Below the pieces are notes generated by a model. It worked only from the letters and a program-made list of their open reading frames with translations, made no database searches and was not told the origin of the DNA. A stretch of DNA of 47,118 bases from Candidatus Gastranaerophilales bacterium (lineage in GTDB: Bacteria; Cyanobacteriota; Vampirovibrionia; Gastranaerophilales; Gastranaerophilaceae): assembly GCA_947589425.1 (NCBI GenBank), contig CANQAV010000003.1:102186-149303 (forward strand), given 5' to 3'. A program made the position numbers and the translations under genes. Numbering within the stretch: the stretch's first letter is position 1; each line of letters starts with the position of its first letter. This document shows positions 34,574 to 42,943 of this stretch, piece after piece.

Positions 34574-35737
34574 ATGAAAAAGATTATACAGATATTTTTG
34601 GTTTTTATTCTTCTATCGCAAATTTCTTTTGCGATAGAAGATAATTTTGATGAAATTAAAAATGAAGAAACTCTGGAACAGCCGATAATACTTGAGCCCG
34701 AAGAAAGATATCAAGAAGAAATAAGTCCGTATTCAAAAGATGCTCTGAAAGGAATTATTGAAAAAGATTATGATATTAATTCTCCCGAAGGGATGTTTAA
34801 AGAACAGCTGAAATTAAACATCAAAAAAGGGATAATAAAAGATGCGAACGCTCAAATCAACATTCAAAACAATATCTCTCACGATTGGCTTGAAGAAGAA
34901 ACAAAATATAACATGCAGTTAATAAATATCGGCTTAAAAGGCAAATTCAGAAGCGAAAAAGAAGGCTATAATTTCCTTTTTGATGCAACACCGATGCATG
35001 ACAACTTTTGGCACAGGTTTGTACTTGATGCATGGGTTGAAACAAACAGAATTCCTCATCATACTCTGATGTTTGGAACATCCCGCCCCATGGTGGGCTT
35101 CGAAGGGGGACAAAGCCCCTATACCCTTCCTTTCATATCCCGTTCCCAAACAGCAAGAAATTTCGGCAACATAAGAAAAACAGGGGTAAGATTAAAAGGG
35201 AATTACAAATATGTTGATTATGATATAGGCGGATATAGCTCAGACACCTGGTACAGCGAGTTTTTCCCGGGGGTTGAAAGTGATATATGGGTTAATTTTA
35301 AGCCTTTAGCAAATACAAAAGGAAAATACGGCAATTTAAATCTTGCGGGGGGTATTGCTCTCGGTGCAAGAAATGCACAGGATTTTACCGTTACAACCGC
35401 TGCTTTAAGTTATGATTACAAGAAATTTTGGATGAGAGCGGAATTTGCCAATGCAGACGGCTCAAACGGAGCTTCGGGAATTACCGAAAAACAAAGGTGG
35501 GGCTATAACTTAACTCTGGCATATAGAATTACAAAAAAACTTGAAGCTCTTTTAAGGTTTGATGATTTTGACAACGACAAAAACATTTCAAACAATAACA
35601 CAAAAGAATATACGGCAGGCATTAACTACTATGTTTTAGGGCAATGCGCAAGAATTATAGTTAACTATGTGTTCTGTCAAAATGATGCAAAAAAAGATTC
35701 CCACAAACTTATTGTGGGAACCCAATTTTTACTTTAA
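34574..35737 (+). CDS. Outer-membrane porin of the phosphate-selective (OprO/P) type
   Basis: 387 residues from the ATG at 34574, which starts a signal peptide ('IIQIFLVFILLSQISFA'); the longer frame from 34547 starts at ATT and is not credible. The mature protein alternates beta strands ('YNFLFDATPMHDNFWHRFV', 'VDYDIGGYSSDTWYSEF', 'FWMRAEFANADGS', 'YNLTLAYRITKKLEALLRF') and ends 'GTQFLL', a typical barrel end. 'SRPMVGFEGGQSP' resembles OprO/P porins. It implies a Gram-negative-type outer membrane. Its start is 16 nt after focA. The final codons carry a TTCCCACAA/TTGTGGGAA hairpin. Confidence 0.82.
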   Translation: MKKIIQIFLVFILLSQISFAIEDNFDEIKNEETLEQPIILEPEERYQEEISPYSKDALKGIIEKDYDINSPEGMFKEQLKLNIKKGIIKDANAQINIQNNISHDWLEEETKYNMQLINIGLKGKFRSEKEGYNFLFDATPMHDNFWHRFVLDAWVETNRIPHHTLMFGTSRPMVGFEGGQSPYTLPFISRSQTARNFGNIRKTGVRLKGNYKYVDYDIGGYSSDTWYSEFFPGVESDIWVNFKPLANTKGKYGNLNLAGGIALGARNAQDFTVTTAALSYDYKKFWMRAEFANADGSNGASGITEKQRWGYNLTLAYRITKKLEALLRFDDFDNDKNISNNNTKEYTAGINYYVLGQCARIIVNYVFCQNDAKKDSHKLIVGTQFLL

Positions 35738-35741
35738 ATTT

Positions 35742-36104
35742 TTATTTCAAAGCTTCTTTTTGTTTTGTATAGAAGTTAATTTGTCTTTGAATTGCGTTTG
35801 TTTTAATAGTGCGTTCGGTTTCAGTGATATTTTTGTCTGCTTTAACCGAGTCTAATTCTTTGTTTAATTTAGTTAATTTAGCATCAATTTGTTTGATTTT
35901 TTCTGCTTTTTTAGCAGCAGATGCCGCAGTTTGCGCTTCTGTTTTTGCTTTAACCGAATTATCCACATCTTTTTTAACTGATTCTTTTATGGTTTGAACA
36001 TCTTGTTTAAAAGAATTTTTAATTGCTTTTCCGTATTTATTGGCTGCCATTGTAACGGATGTTGATAAAGCAAAGATTACCGCTAAAGTTAATATTTTTT
36101 TCAT
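35742..36104 (-). CDS. Small secreted helical protein
   Basis: 120 residues from the ATG at 36104, which has a perfect AAAGGAGG 5 nt upstream; the longer frame to 36164 is not used. Signal peptide 'ILTLAVIFALSTSVTMAA' (about 3-20). The mature part is Lys/Ala/Glu-rich and forms a long amphipathic coiled coil ('KTEAQTAASAAKKAEKIKQ', 'LTKLNKELDSVKADKN'). It is probably a periplasmic or surface-exposed structural or chaperone-like protein. It is convergent with the porin, 4 bp apart. The strong ribosome site suggests high expression. Confidence 0.8.
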   Translation of the reverse strand: MKKILTLAVIFALSTSVTMAANKYGKAIKNSFKQDVQTIKESVKKDVDNSVKAKTEAQTAASAAKKAEKIKQIDAKLTKLNKELDSVKADKNITETERTIKTNAIQRQINFYTKQKEALK

Positions 36105-36169
36105 ATATCCTCCTTTTTTTAAAGATAGTGTATATATTTTATAATTATTTTTAAAGTTTTTCAAGAGTA

Positions 36170-36200
36170 AAAAATGATGCCCTTAAAGAGCATCATTTTT
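36170..36200 (-). terminator. Terminator of the pth/birA/oad operon
   Basis: Stem AAAAATGATGC/GCATCATTTTT with a 9-nt loop, directly after the oadB stop on the minus strand and followed by T. Confidence 0.9.
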
Positions 36201-36205
36201 ATATT

Positions 36206-37393
36206 CTACATTGTGCAAACGCAAAGTAATACCCCGGCAGCAACCGCAGAGCCGATTACGCCCGCAACATTAGGTCCCATGGCATGCATCAGAAGGTAAT
36301 TATTGGGGTTGTATTCCAATCCCACTTTATTTGAAACCCTTGCTGCCATAGGTACGGCTGAAACACCTGCCGAGCCAATCAAAGGATTGATTTTTTCCTT
36401 CAGGAATAAGTTCATTATCTTTGCCATAATAACACCGGCAGCCGTTGCAAGAGCAAATGCAGTGATACCGAGAATTAATATTTTTAAAGTTTCAATCGTT
36501 AAAAAGTGGTCTGCTTGAAGTTTTGAGCCGACCGTCAAACCTAAAAATATCGTAACAATGTTAATCAAAGCATTTTGCATTGTGTCTGATAATCTGTCAA
36601 CAACACCGCATTCCTTACATAAGTTGCCGAATGTTAAAGCTCCTACAAGAGGACAAGCCGAGGGCAAAAATATTAAACAAAGCAAAAGAACAACAATAGG
36701 GAAGGCTATTTTTTCACGTTTTGAAACTTCTCTCAACTGTGTCATTTGAATTTTGCGTTCTTCTTTGGTTGTTAATAATTTCATTATAGGCGGCTGTATA
36801 ACAGGAACAAGAGCCATATATGAATAAGCTGCAACTGCGATTGAGCCTAAAAGCTCTTGTTTTAATTTAGATGTAACATAAATTGAAGTAGGGCCGTCCG
36901 CTCCGCCTATGATACCTATTGAGCCTGCTGCCTGTAAGTCGAAACCTAAAGCAAGAGCAAGAAGCAAAGCGCCGAATATACCGAATTGCGCTGCACCGCC
37001 TAAAAGAAGCATTTTAGGATTTGCAATCAAAGGACCGAAATCGGTCATAGCGCCGACGCCCATGAAAATTATAAGAGGGAATAATCCCTTATCAATACCG
37101 AATGAAAATATTATGCCCAAAAATCCGTGTTCGCCTGCGATTTCTTCCCCTAAAGGCATCGGAATATTAGACAACAAACCGCCAAAGGCTATCGGAACAA
37201 GCAAAAGAGGCTCATATTGCTTTTTAATACCAAGCCACATAAGGAAACAGCATATTAAAATCATAATCGGCTGTCCGAAGTGGGTCAGGAATTGTTCAAC
37301 ACAAGTACCGTCTATATTTGCCTGTGCGGTTGTTATAAAGTTATATATGCCGGTTGTGTGCCACAATTGCTGGAAAATTTCACCTATATTCAT
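36206..37393 (-). CDS. oadB: Oxaloacetate decarboxylase beta subunit (Na+ pump)
   Basis: 395 residues, about nine to eleven membrane segments. The family's sodium-binding signatures are clear: '[16 protein letters not shown]' (112-127) and '[12 protein letters not shown]' (160-171, with D166), plus '[13 protein letters not shown]' near the end. It decarboxylates carboxybiotin and exports Na+, coupling oxaloacetate breakdown to ion-motive force. Last gene of the birA-oadG-oadA-oadB run, 16 bp after oadA. Methylmalonyl-CoA or glutaconyl-CoA decarboxylase beta subunits are homologous alternatives, but the oadA partner decides for oxaloacetate. Confidence 0.94.
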   Translation of the reverse strand: MNIGEIFQQLWHTTGIYNFITTAQANIDGTCVEQFLTHFGQPIMILICCFLMWLGIKKQYEPLLLVPIAFGGLLSNIPMPLGEEIAGEHGFLGIIFSFGIDKGLFPLIIFMGVGAMTDFGPLIANPKMLLLGGAAQFGIFGALLLALALGFDLQAAGSIGIIGGADGPTSIYVTSKLKQELLGSIAVAAYSYMALVPVIQPPIMKLLTTKEERKIQMTQLREVSKREKIAFPIVVLLLCLIFLPSACPLVGALTFGNLCKECGVVDRLSDTMQNALINIVTIFLGLTVGSKLQADHFLTIETLKILILGITAFALATAAGVIMAKIMNLFLKEKINPLIGSAGVSAVPMAARVSNKVGLEYNPNNYLLMHAMGPNVAGVIGSAVAAGVLLCVCTM

Positions 37394-37409
37394 TTTCTCT
37401 CCTCCGACC

Positions 37410-39194
37410 TTAACCTAATACAACCAATGTTTGACCGTTTTTAACGGTATCGCCTTGATTTACTTCAACCGATAAAACTTTTCCCGAAGAAGGAGATTTA
37501 ATTTCCGTTTCCATTTTCATTGCTTCAACAACGAGCAAAACATCTCCTTCGGAAACCATATCGCCTTGTGATACTTCAATTCTTAAGATGTTACCGGGAA
37601 GCTGAGCTTTAACTTCGGTGCCTTGTGCATTTGATGAAGAAGGTTTTTCTTCAATACCGCTTTTTACTTCAACATCATAAGTTTTGCCGTTAACACTTGC
37701 TTTAGCTCCGTCTAATTTAACGGAATATGATTTACCGTTAAGTTTAACCGTATATTCTCCGTTTGAATTTTTGGAAGTTTCTTCTTTCGCTGCATTTTTT
37801 CTTACACCGATTGTACCGCGTCCTTGTAAGAACATAATACCTTTTTCTTTGCAAGCGCCTGCTATAAAGATATTTTCATCGGTTACTTCCAAATTAGCAT
37901 CTTTAAGCATTTTTTCAGCTGCTTTAATTCCTTTTGTTTCATCTTTATCATTAAGGTCAACCACTTTTTCTTCCGTCGGTTGAAGTCCTAATTGTTCTTC
38001 CGCAATTTTAATAATTTCAGCATCAGCAGGACAGGGAGTCTTGCCAAAGTATCCCAAAACCATTTTTCCGTAGTCTTTGGCAATTTCTTTCCAAGGGCCT
38101 TTCATTACATTATTATATGCCTGTTGGAAATAGAATTGAGAAGCGGGAGTAACGCTTGTTGCAAAACCGCCCTTTTCTACCACTTCTTTCATGGCAGCAA
38201 CTACTTCGGGGAACCTGTCCATTGTTCCGTTATCTCTCATCATTTGAGTATTAGCTGTTAAAGCACCGCCCGGAAGCGCAGATTGAATAATCATAGGATT
38301 AACCGCAAGAGCTTCGGGAGGCAGGAAGTAATCTTTCATACATTCTTTAAAGATTTCTTCCGTTTCTAATATCTTTTCAATATCAATACCGAGGTCGTAT
38401 TCCGTTCCTTTCAGAGCATGCCACATAGAAACAATATCAGGCTGGGCAGTTCCGCCTGAAACAGGTTTCATGGAAAGGTCAATACCGTCAGCACCGCCGT
38501 CAAGAGCAGCAAGATATGCGGCTAAACCTGTTCCTACGGTTTCATGGGAATGGAAGCGGATATGAGCTTCTGAGCCTAAAATTTCACGTGTTCTTTTAAC
38601 CGTTTCATAGACTTTTCTTGGAGCACTTGTACCTGATGCATCTTTAAAAGCTAAGGAAGTGAAGGGAATACCCGCATCAAGAATGGAACGAAGCACTCTT
38701 TCATAAAAAGCGACGTCATGAGCACCGCTGCAGCCTAAAGGTAATTCCATCATTGTAATTGTAACTTCATGGTTTAAACCGTTATCTACAATACATTGAC
38801 CCGAATATATTAAATTATTAACGTCATTTAAAGCATCAAAGTTTCTAACCGTAGTTATACCGTGCTTTTTAAACATTTTGGCGTGTAAATTAATCATATC
38901 TCTCGGCTGAGATTCAAGTCCTACAATATTAACACCTCTTGATAACGATTGAAGGTTAATATCAGGGCCTACTGTAGCTCTGATTTTATCCATTGTTTCA
39001 AATGCATTTTCTCCGCAGTAGAAAATAGGAGATTGGAAACGTGCTCCGCCCGCTACTTCAAAGTGTTTAATACCTGCTTCAACCGCAGAAGCCAGAGCGG
39101 GTAAAAAATCATCTACGAATACTCTTGCTCCGTAAACCGATTGAAAGCCGTCACGAAATGACGTATCCATTACTTTAATTTGTTTCTTTGCCAT
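37410..39194 (-). CDS. oadA: Oxaloacetate decarboxylase alpha subunit with biotin carrier domain
   Basis: 594 residues. An N-terminal carboxyltransferase TIM barrel ('[10 protein letters not shown]' at 10-19 with the metal/substrate residues, '[20 protein letters not shown]', '[20 protein letters not shown]') is followed by a PYC/OadA-type domain (about 300-460), a linker and the C-terminal biotinyl domain, with biotin-accepting K560 in 'EAMKMETEI'. It transfers CO2 from oxaloacetate to biotin. The region around 435-470 ('[17 protein letters not shown]') is a conserved association segment. It lies directly between oadG and oadB. Confidence 0.95.
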   Translation of the reverse strand: MAKKQIKVMDTSFRDGFQSVYGARVFVDDFLPALASAVEAGIKHFEVAGGARFQSPIFYCGENAFETMDKIRATVGPDINLQSLSRGVNIVGLESQPRDMINLHAKMFKKHGITTVRNFDALNDVNNLIYSGQCIVDNGLNHEVTITMMELPLGCSGAHDVAFYERVLRSILDAGIPFTSLAFKDASGTSAPRKVYETVKRTREILGSEAHIRFHSHETVGTGLAAYLAALDGGADGIDLSMKPVSGGTAQPDIVSMWHALKGTEYDLGIDIEKILETEEIFKECMKDYFLPPEALAVNPMIIQSALPGGALTANTQMMRDNGTMDRFPEVVAAMKEVVEKGGFATSVTPASQFYFQQAYNNVMKGPWKEIAKDYGKMVLGYFGKTPCPADAEIIKIAEEQLGLQPTEEKVVDLNDKDETKGIKAAEKMLKDANLEVTDENIFIAGACKEKGIMFLQGRGTIGVRKNAAKEETSKNSNGEYTVKLNGKSYSVKLDGAKASVNGKTYDVEVKSGIEEKPSSSNAQGTEVKAQLPGNILRIEVSQGDMVSEGDVLLVVEAMKMETEIKSPSSGKVLSVEVNQGDTVKNGQTLVVLG

Positions 39195-39227
39195 TTTATT
39201 TTTCCTCTGTTATGTGTTACTTCTTTT

Positions 39228-39461
39228 TTAATTTTTTGCAAACGCAGCGGCAATTGCCAGCGCAATTTCGGAATCGTCCGATGATTTTGCTTTGATTTTC
39301 TTAGTTTCCTCGTTTTGCACGGGACAAACCTTGTTAAGCCATTTAACAACGCTTGATACCAGCATTGTTGCAAAAACCAAAATTACAAGGAACGAAAACA
39401 CGACGCCCATTCCAACGAGCATTATTGTTAATCCCTGCATAAGTATTTCAGAATTTAACAT
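39228..39461 (-). CDS. oadG: Oxaloacetate decarboxylase gamma subunit
   Basis: 77 residues. One membrane segment near the N-terminus ('LTIMLVGMGVVFSFLVILVFA') and a soluble tail ending 'EIALAIAAAFAKN', as in OadG, which holds the alpha and beta subunits together. Its start overlaps the birA stop by 7 bp and oadA follows after about 33 bp. A frame in the same stretch on the minus strand (to 39373) is an artefact. Confidence 0.9.
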   Translation of the reverse strand: MLNSEILMQGLTIMLVGMGVVFSFLVILVFATMLVSSVVKWLNKVCPVQNEETKKIKAKSSDDSEIALAIAAAFAKN

Positions 39462-40021
39462 ACAAATTCTCCTTTTATTCCGTTAATTAAAAAATCATTA
39501 TATCCTTTTTCAAAATTGTCTAAAAATAAATTTAAAAATTCATTTTTATCAACTTTTTTGTTGTTTTCCAAATATATTGAAGTTGCGGGTATATCAATAT
39601 TTTTAACTTCATCTTCATCAAGATTTAAATTAATTCCGCACCCCATAATGACCCCTTTTAAATTAGAGCCTAAAAATTCGGACTCCGCCAGAAAACCTGC
39701 TATTTTTTTGCCGTTTATTAAAATGTCGTTGGGGTATTTGAATTTTGGTTTGAGTCCGTATTGTTCAAGTGTTTCTTTGGCTATAAGCGCCGTATATCTT
39801 GTTAATTCGTTTAAATGTTCAAGGTTATCGGGTTTTAGGATTATTGAAATATATATATTTCCGCCGTTTTTATCGGACGAATACCAAACACGCCGAAACT
39901 GACCGTGCCCTGCGGTTTGAAGGTGTGTTGAAATAATATCAAAGTTGTTTAATTCCTCGAGATGCTCATGAGCATATACATTCGTTGAATGAAGCTCATT
40001 AAAACCTATAATCCTATGCAT
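39455..40021 (-). CDS. birA: Biotin-protein ligase (short form)
   Basis: 188 residues, lacking both an N-terminal DNA-binding domain and the usual C-terminal SH3-like domain. Catalytic-core motifs are present but reworded: 'QTAGHGQFRRVW' (canonical TAGRGRxGRxW; here His and Gln replace two Arg/Gly positions), 'KYPNDILINGKKIAGFLAE' (95-113) and 'GVIMGCGINLN'. It attaches biotin to lysine in carrier domains. Being coupled to oadG and oadA, its likely target is K560 of OadA. No autoregulation by biotin is expected without the DNA-binding domain. Confidence 0.87.
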   Translation of the reverse strand: MHRIIGFNELHSTNVYAHEHLEELNNFDIISTHLQTAGHGQFRRVWYSSDKNGGNIYISIILKPDNLEHLNELTRYTALIAKETLEQYGLKPKFKYPNDILINGKKIAGFLAESEFLGSNLKGVIMGCGINLNLDEDEVKNIDIPATSIYLENNKKVDKNEFLNLFLDNFEKGYNDFLINGIKGEFVC

Positions 40022-40062
40022 AGTATAATGATATCAAAAACAAAAAATAGAAACAAACAAAA

Positions 40063-40617
40063 CTAAATCATTTTTCTGTTAAATCTGTTCTGGGCAGTTT
40101 CAATTCCCTCTTTAAGCCAGCAGTCGGTCAAATCGAGTGCATATTTACCTAATTTCCTTATGTTTTCAAGTTCTTCTTTTGTAAAATTACCCAGTACAAA
40201 ATTATTTATTTCCCACCCTTTAGGTACAGGACCAACTCCCACTTTTAATCTGTCGAAAACATCCGTTCCGAGGCGTTCGATAATAGATTTTATACCGTTA
40301 TGACCTCCGAACGAGCCGTTTTTCTTAAGCCTGAATGTACCGAACTCAATAGTTGCATCATCATAAATTACAAGAATATCTTTATTTGTTAATTTATAAA
40401 AATTCATCATTTCAATAACGGCATTCCCCGAAAGATTCATATATGTCTTTGGAAGCAGATATAATAAATCGCCTGATTTGGCAAAAAATGAGTTGAATTT
40501 TTCCCCGAGAACAATTTTTCTTTCCCTCATTATCTCATCCATAATTAAAAAGCCGGTATTATGGCGGGTTGTGGCATATTTTACTTCAGGATTTCCAAGT
40601 CCGATTAGTGCTTTCAT
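40063..40617 (-). CDS. pth: Peptidyl-tRNA hydrolase
   Basis: 184 residues, usual length. Conserved residues are in place: N9 ('LGNP'), catalytic H19 ('TTRHNTG'), 'PKTYMNLSG' with N61, 'YDDATIEFG' (D86/D87) and N107 ('GGHNGIKS'). It releases tRNA from peptidyl-tRNA. First recognisable gene of the minus-strand run, 41 bp before birA. The normal DD-L-D-L-P motif is reworded to DDATIEFG. Confidence 0.95.
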   Translation of the reverse strand: MKALIGLGNPEVKYATTRHNTGFLIMDEIMRERKIVLGEKFNSFFAKSGDLLYLLPKTYMNLSGNAVIEMMNFYKLTNKDILVIYDDATIEFGTFRLKKNGSFGGHNGIKSIIERLGTDVFDRLKVGVGPVPKGWEINNFVLGNFTKEELENIRKLGKYALDLTDCWLKEGIETAQNRFNRKMI

Positions 40618-40741
40618 ATTACTTTCTTTTTTTAATAATTATTTGAATTAAACAAGGTTATTTATCTTTATCGGTAATTTAAAATTAAATAAAAAAGGTT
40701 ATTTGTAAGATAGCATACAAGACGGAGTAAAATCAACATAG

Positions 40742-41305
40742 ATGAAAAATAATAATACACAAAAAGCAAGTTCAAAAATTGTAAGCGATTTTTTAAAGAA
40801 AAATAACCTTCATAAAAAAGAATTTGCACAGATGATTGGGGTTACATTATCTTACGTTTATAATTTAATTGATGAGAACATTCCTTTTTCAACACGCTCA
40901 ATCACCCTTGAAAGAATTGCAACCGTGATGGATATTAATCCCGAAGATTTTATTGAATATCAAATACCGCAGGATGTTGAAACATACAGCGAAAACCTTA
41001 TTATGCTAAAAGATTTAATTAAACACAATAATCTTACGACACTTGATTTTCTTAAAATGTTTGAGCGCAAAAAAAGGCTTGAACTTGTGGATATTTTAAG
41101 AGGAGCAAAACCCATTCAAATTGATTTTTCCGAATTAAAAAAGATTGCCGGTGCTCTTAATATGACAAACGAAGAATTATTTTCTCTTTGGAAATCAAGA
41201 ATGATGGAATATCTTGAAGAAGGGGGATTTAACCCCGAAAAGAATAAAGAGCTTTTAAAAGCAATGTTTGACTGTGCACATGATAAAGCAGTTTCGGAAA
41301 CTTAA
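40742..41305 (+). CDS. XRE-family regulator with a second helical domain
   Basis: 187 residues. Helix-turn-helix at about 12-70 ('FLKKNNLHKKEFAQMIGVTL', 'LERIATVMDINPEDFIE'). A second, similar unit may lie at about 88-150 ('KDLIKHNNLTTLDFLKMFE', 'LKKIAGALNMTNEELFSLW'), suggesting tandem XRE-like folds. No effector domain is seen. A GGAG lies 13 nt before the ATG and a TAAAAT box 8 nt before it. It precedes a LysM membrane protein, which it might control. Confidence 0.85.
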   Translation: MKNNNTQKASSKIVSDFLKKNNLHKKEFAQMIGVTLSYVYNLIDENIPFSTRSITLERIATVMDINPEDFIEYQIPQDVETYSENLIMLKDLIKHNNLTTLDFLKMFERKKRLELVDILRGAKPIQIDFSELKKIAGALNMTNEELFSLWKSRMMEYLEEGGFNPEKNKELLKAMFDCAHDKAVSET

Positions 41306-41389
41306 CAAAACTTTACACAAATATATGAAGTATTGACTTTAACTTTGCATCTTTATAACATGGGCATAGGACTATTATAAAGGTGTATT

Positions 41390-41962
41390 ATGAAAGGTTC
41401 AACTTTGCACAGGTCAGGCTTAACACGTGAAAGAATGGGTGTATTAGCAAGCATTTCACAAAATTCTGACAAAAAACAAAACACTAAAGGACAATTAAAC
41501 CAGTATTACAGAGCCGCAAAATCTCAAGAATTGGATTTATTATGGGGTAATGTTCAAAAAAGTGTACAAAAAGTACACAATGCCACAAAAGGAACTGTTC
41601 AAAAATCTCCTGCGGCATATTTTGTTATCGGTTTTGTAGCGGGCGTTATTTTTATGAGCTTGATAACATTTATTGTTTCAATTTCATCAATGACCCCTAA
41701 AATTCCTGTTGAAGAAACCAAAGCATCTGCAAATGTTGCAATAATAGGAGAAGATGCTTCAAAAGCTCCAAGTACTCCCGGTGTAAGCGAAGAAAAATAT
41801 ATAATCAAAAAAGGCGATACCTTAAACGGAATTGCATATCGTTTTTACGGCAAATATGATGAAGCTAAAATTTTAGAAATCCAAAGGATTAATAATATTT
41901 CTAATCCTGCGGCTATTAGAATTGGTCAGGAATTAACAATTCCCGTTTCTCAGGACAGATAA
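41390..41962 (+). CDS. Single-pass membrane protein with LysM domain
   Basis: 190 residues. A cytoplasmic N-terminus of about 75 basic residues, one membrane helix (76-99, 'YFVIGFVAGVIFMSLITFIV'), an Ala/Pro linker and a C-terminal LysM domain (136-186, 'YIIKKGDTLNGIAYRFYGKYD', 'NNISNPAAIRIGQELTIP') that should bind peptidoglycan in the periplasm. The N-terminal part has no known domain. It may link a cytoplasmic factor to the wall. Ends near a terminator. Confidence 0.88.
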   Translation: MKGSTLHRSGLTRERMGVLASISQNSDKKQNTKGQLNQYYRAAKSQELDLLWGNVQKSVQKVHNATKGTVQKSPAAYFVIGFVAGVIFMSLITFIVSISSMTPKIPVEETKASANVAIIGEDASKAPSTPGVSEEKYIIKKGDTLNGIAYRFYGKYDEAKILEIQRINNISNPAAIRIGQELTIPVSQDR

Positions 41963-41998
41963 ATAAAATAAATAATAAAAAAATAATAAAAAAATAAT

Positions 41999-42031
41999 AA
42001 AAGATTGGGCAAGCAACCCAATCTTTTATTA
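41999..42031 (+). terminator. Terminator after the LysM gene
   Basis: 11-bp stem AAAAGATTGGG/CCCAATCTTTT with a 7-nt loop and a T-rich tail. Confidence 0.9.
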
Positions 42032-42114
42032 TACTTTTTTCTTATTTGATAATATAAAATTTATTATTGTTTATAATCTATAAATCGTTTAAAACCTTTA
42101 AAAAGAGGTTAAAA

Positions 42115-42918
42115 ATGAAAAAAATATTTTTATTACTTGCGATTTATATGATTTTTTCTTACAATCAAGGGTTTGCGGGAGTAATTTCAGGAAAAGTTCA
42201 TCACGACGAATTGAACAATAAAAATACAATTGTGGACAGCAAAACGCAAAAAGCCCTGTCGAATGCAAAAATCACCATTCCCGAGCTTAACTATACAACG
42301 TTTTCGGATAAAGACGGAACTTTCAGGCTTAATGCCGATGTAAGCGATAAAACCGTCCTTTTTGTAGAAAAAGAAGGATATAAAGTATTTTCTCTTACGA
42401 TAGATAATTCGGTTTTAAAAAGCCCTCTAAAATTAGGAATTGAACAGACAAATCCTTTTGATATGCAAATTACGGAAGGTATAATTCATCTGGGAGATAA
42501 TTTATTTTCCGATAATTCCGCAAACAGCACTGATTTTAGGCTCAGCGCAAAAGGTCATTACTTATCTCAAAAATTCAAACGTCCGCAGGGCTCTGATAAA
42601 CACAATGTTGTTGTAAACATAGGAACAATTATCGGTCTTGATACAAAAGATGCGAAAGAAAGAGGGCAAAATCAAATTGCAAAAGTATATTCTTCCCCTG
42701 CCGAAGTTTTTGTTAACGGTCATAAAATAGGAAAATTGACCCTCAATGGGGATAATCAGGAAATTTTAATTCCAAACAGCATTTTGAAAGAAAACAACGA
42801 ACTTATTATCTCAACCGGAAGAAACCTCTTTCAAACGGAATATATAGATTATGACGATATTGAACTTGCAAATGTCCGAATAGAAGTAAAAGAAAAACAA
42901 TATTACGCTCGACATTAA
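42115..42918 (+). CDS. Secreted protein with a carboxypeptidase-regulatory-like domain
   Basis: 267 residues from the ATG at 42115 (AGAGG 6 nt upstream, start of a signal peptide 'FLLLAIYMIFSYNQGFAG'). Residues about 35-95 look like a carboxypeptidase-regulatory/CNA-B type beta domain ('ALSNAKITIPELNYTTFSDKD', 'VEKEGYKVFSLTI'). The remainder is beta-rich with 'AEVFVNGHKIGKLTLNGDNQE'. Probably an envelope protein. No enzyme motif. Confidence 0.75.
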   Translation: MKKIFLLLAIYMIFSYNQGFAGVISGKVHHDELNNKNTIVDSKTQKALSNAKITIPELNYTTFSDKDGTFRLNADVSDKTVLFVEKEGYKVFSLTIDNSVLKSPLKLGIEQTNPFDMQITEGIIHLGDNLFSDNSANSTDFRLSAKGHYLSQKFKRPQGSDKHNVVVNIGTIIGLDTKDAKERGQNQIAKVYSSPAEVFVNGHKIGKLTLNGDNQEILIPNSILKENNELIISTGRNLFQTEYIDYDDIELANVRIEVKEKQYYARH

Positions 42919-42937
42919 AGCCCTCTGATAGTATAAT
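42909..42937 (+). promoter_or_regulatory. Promoter of hisC-HAD, leaderless
   Basis: TCGACA at 42909-42914 and TATAAT at 42932-42937 are separated by 17 bp. The ATG is at 42944, 6 nt later, with no Shine-Dalgarno. Confidence 0.7.
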
Positions 42938-42943
42938 CTGTAT

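Noticed and set aside
35698-35720. Hairpin at the porin 3' end as a terminator
   Set aside because: It lies within the last codons and lacks an adjacent T-run; not a convincing terminator.
36909-37418. Long plus-strand frame opposite oadB
   Set aside because: Antisense to a clearly identified membrane protein; Pro/Lys-rich composition is a shadow of its codons.
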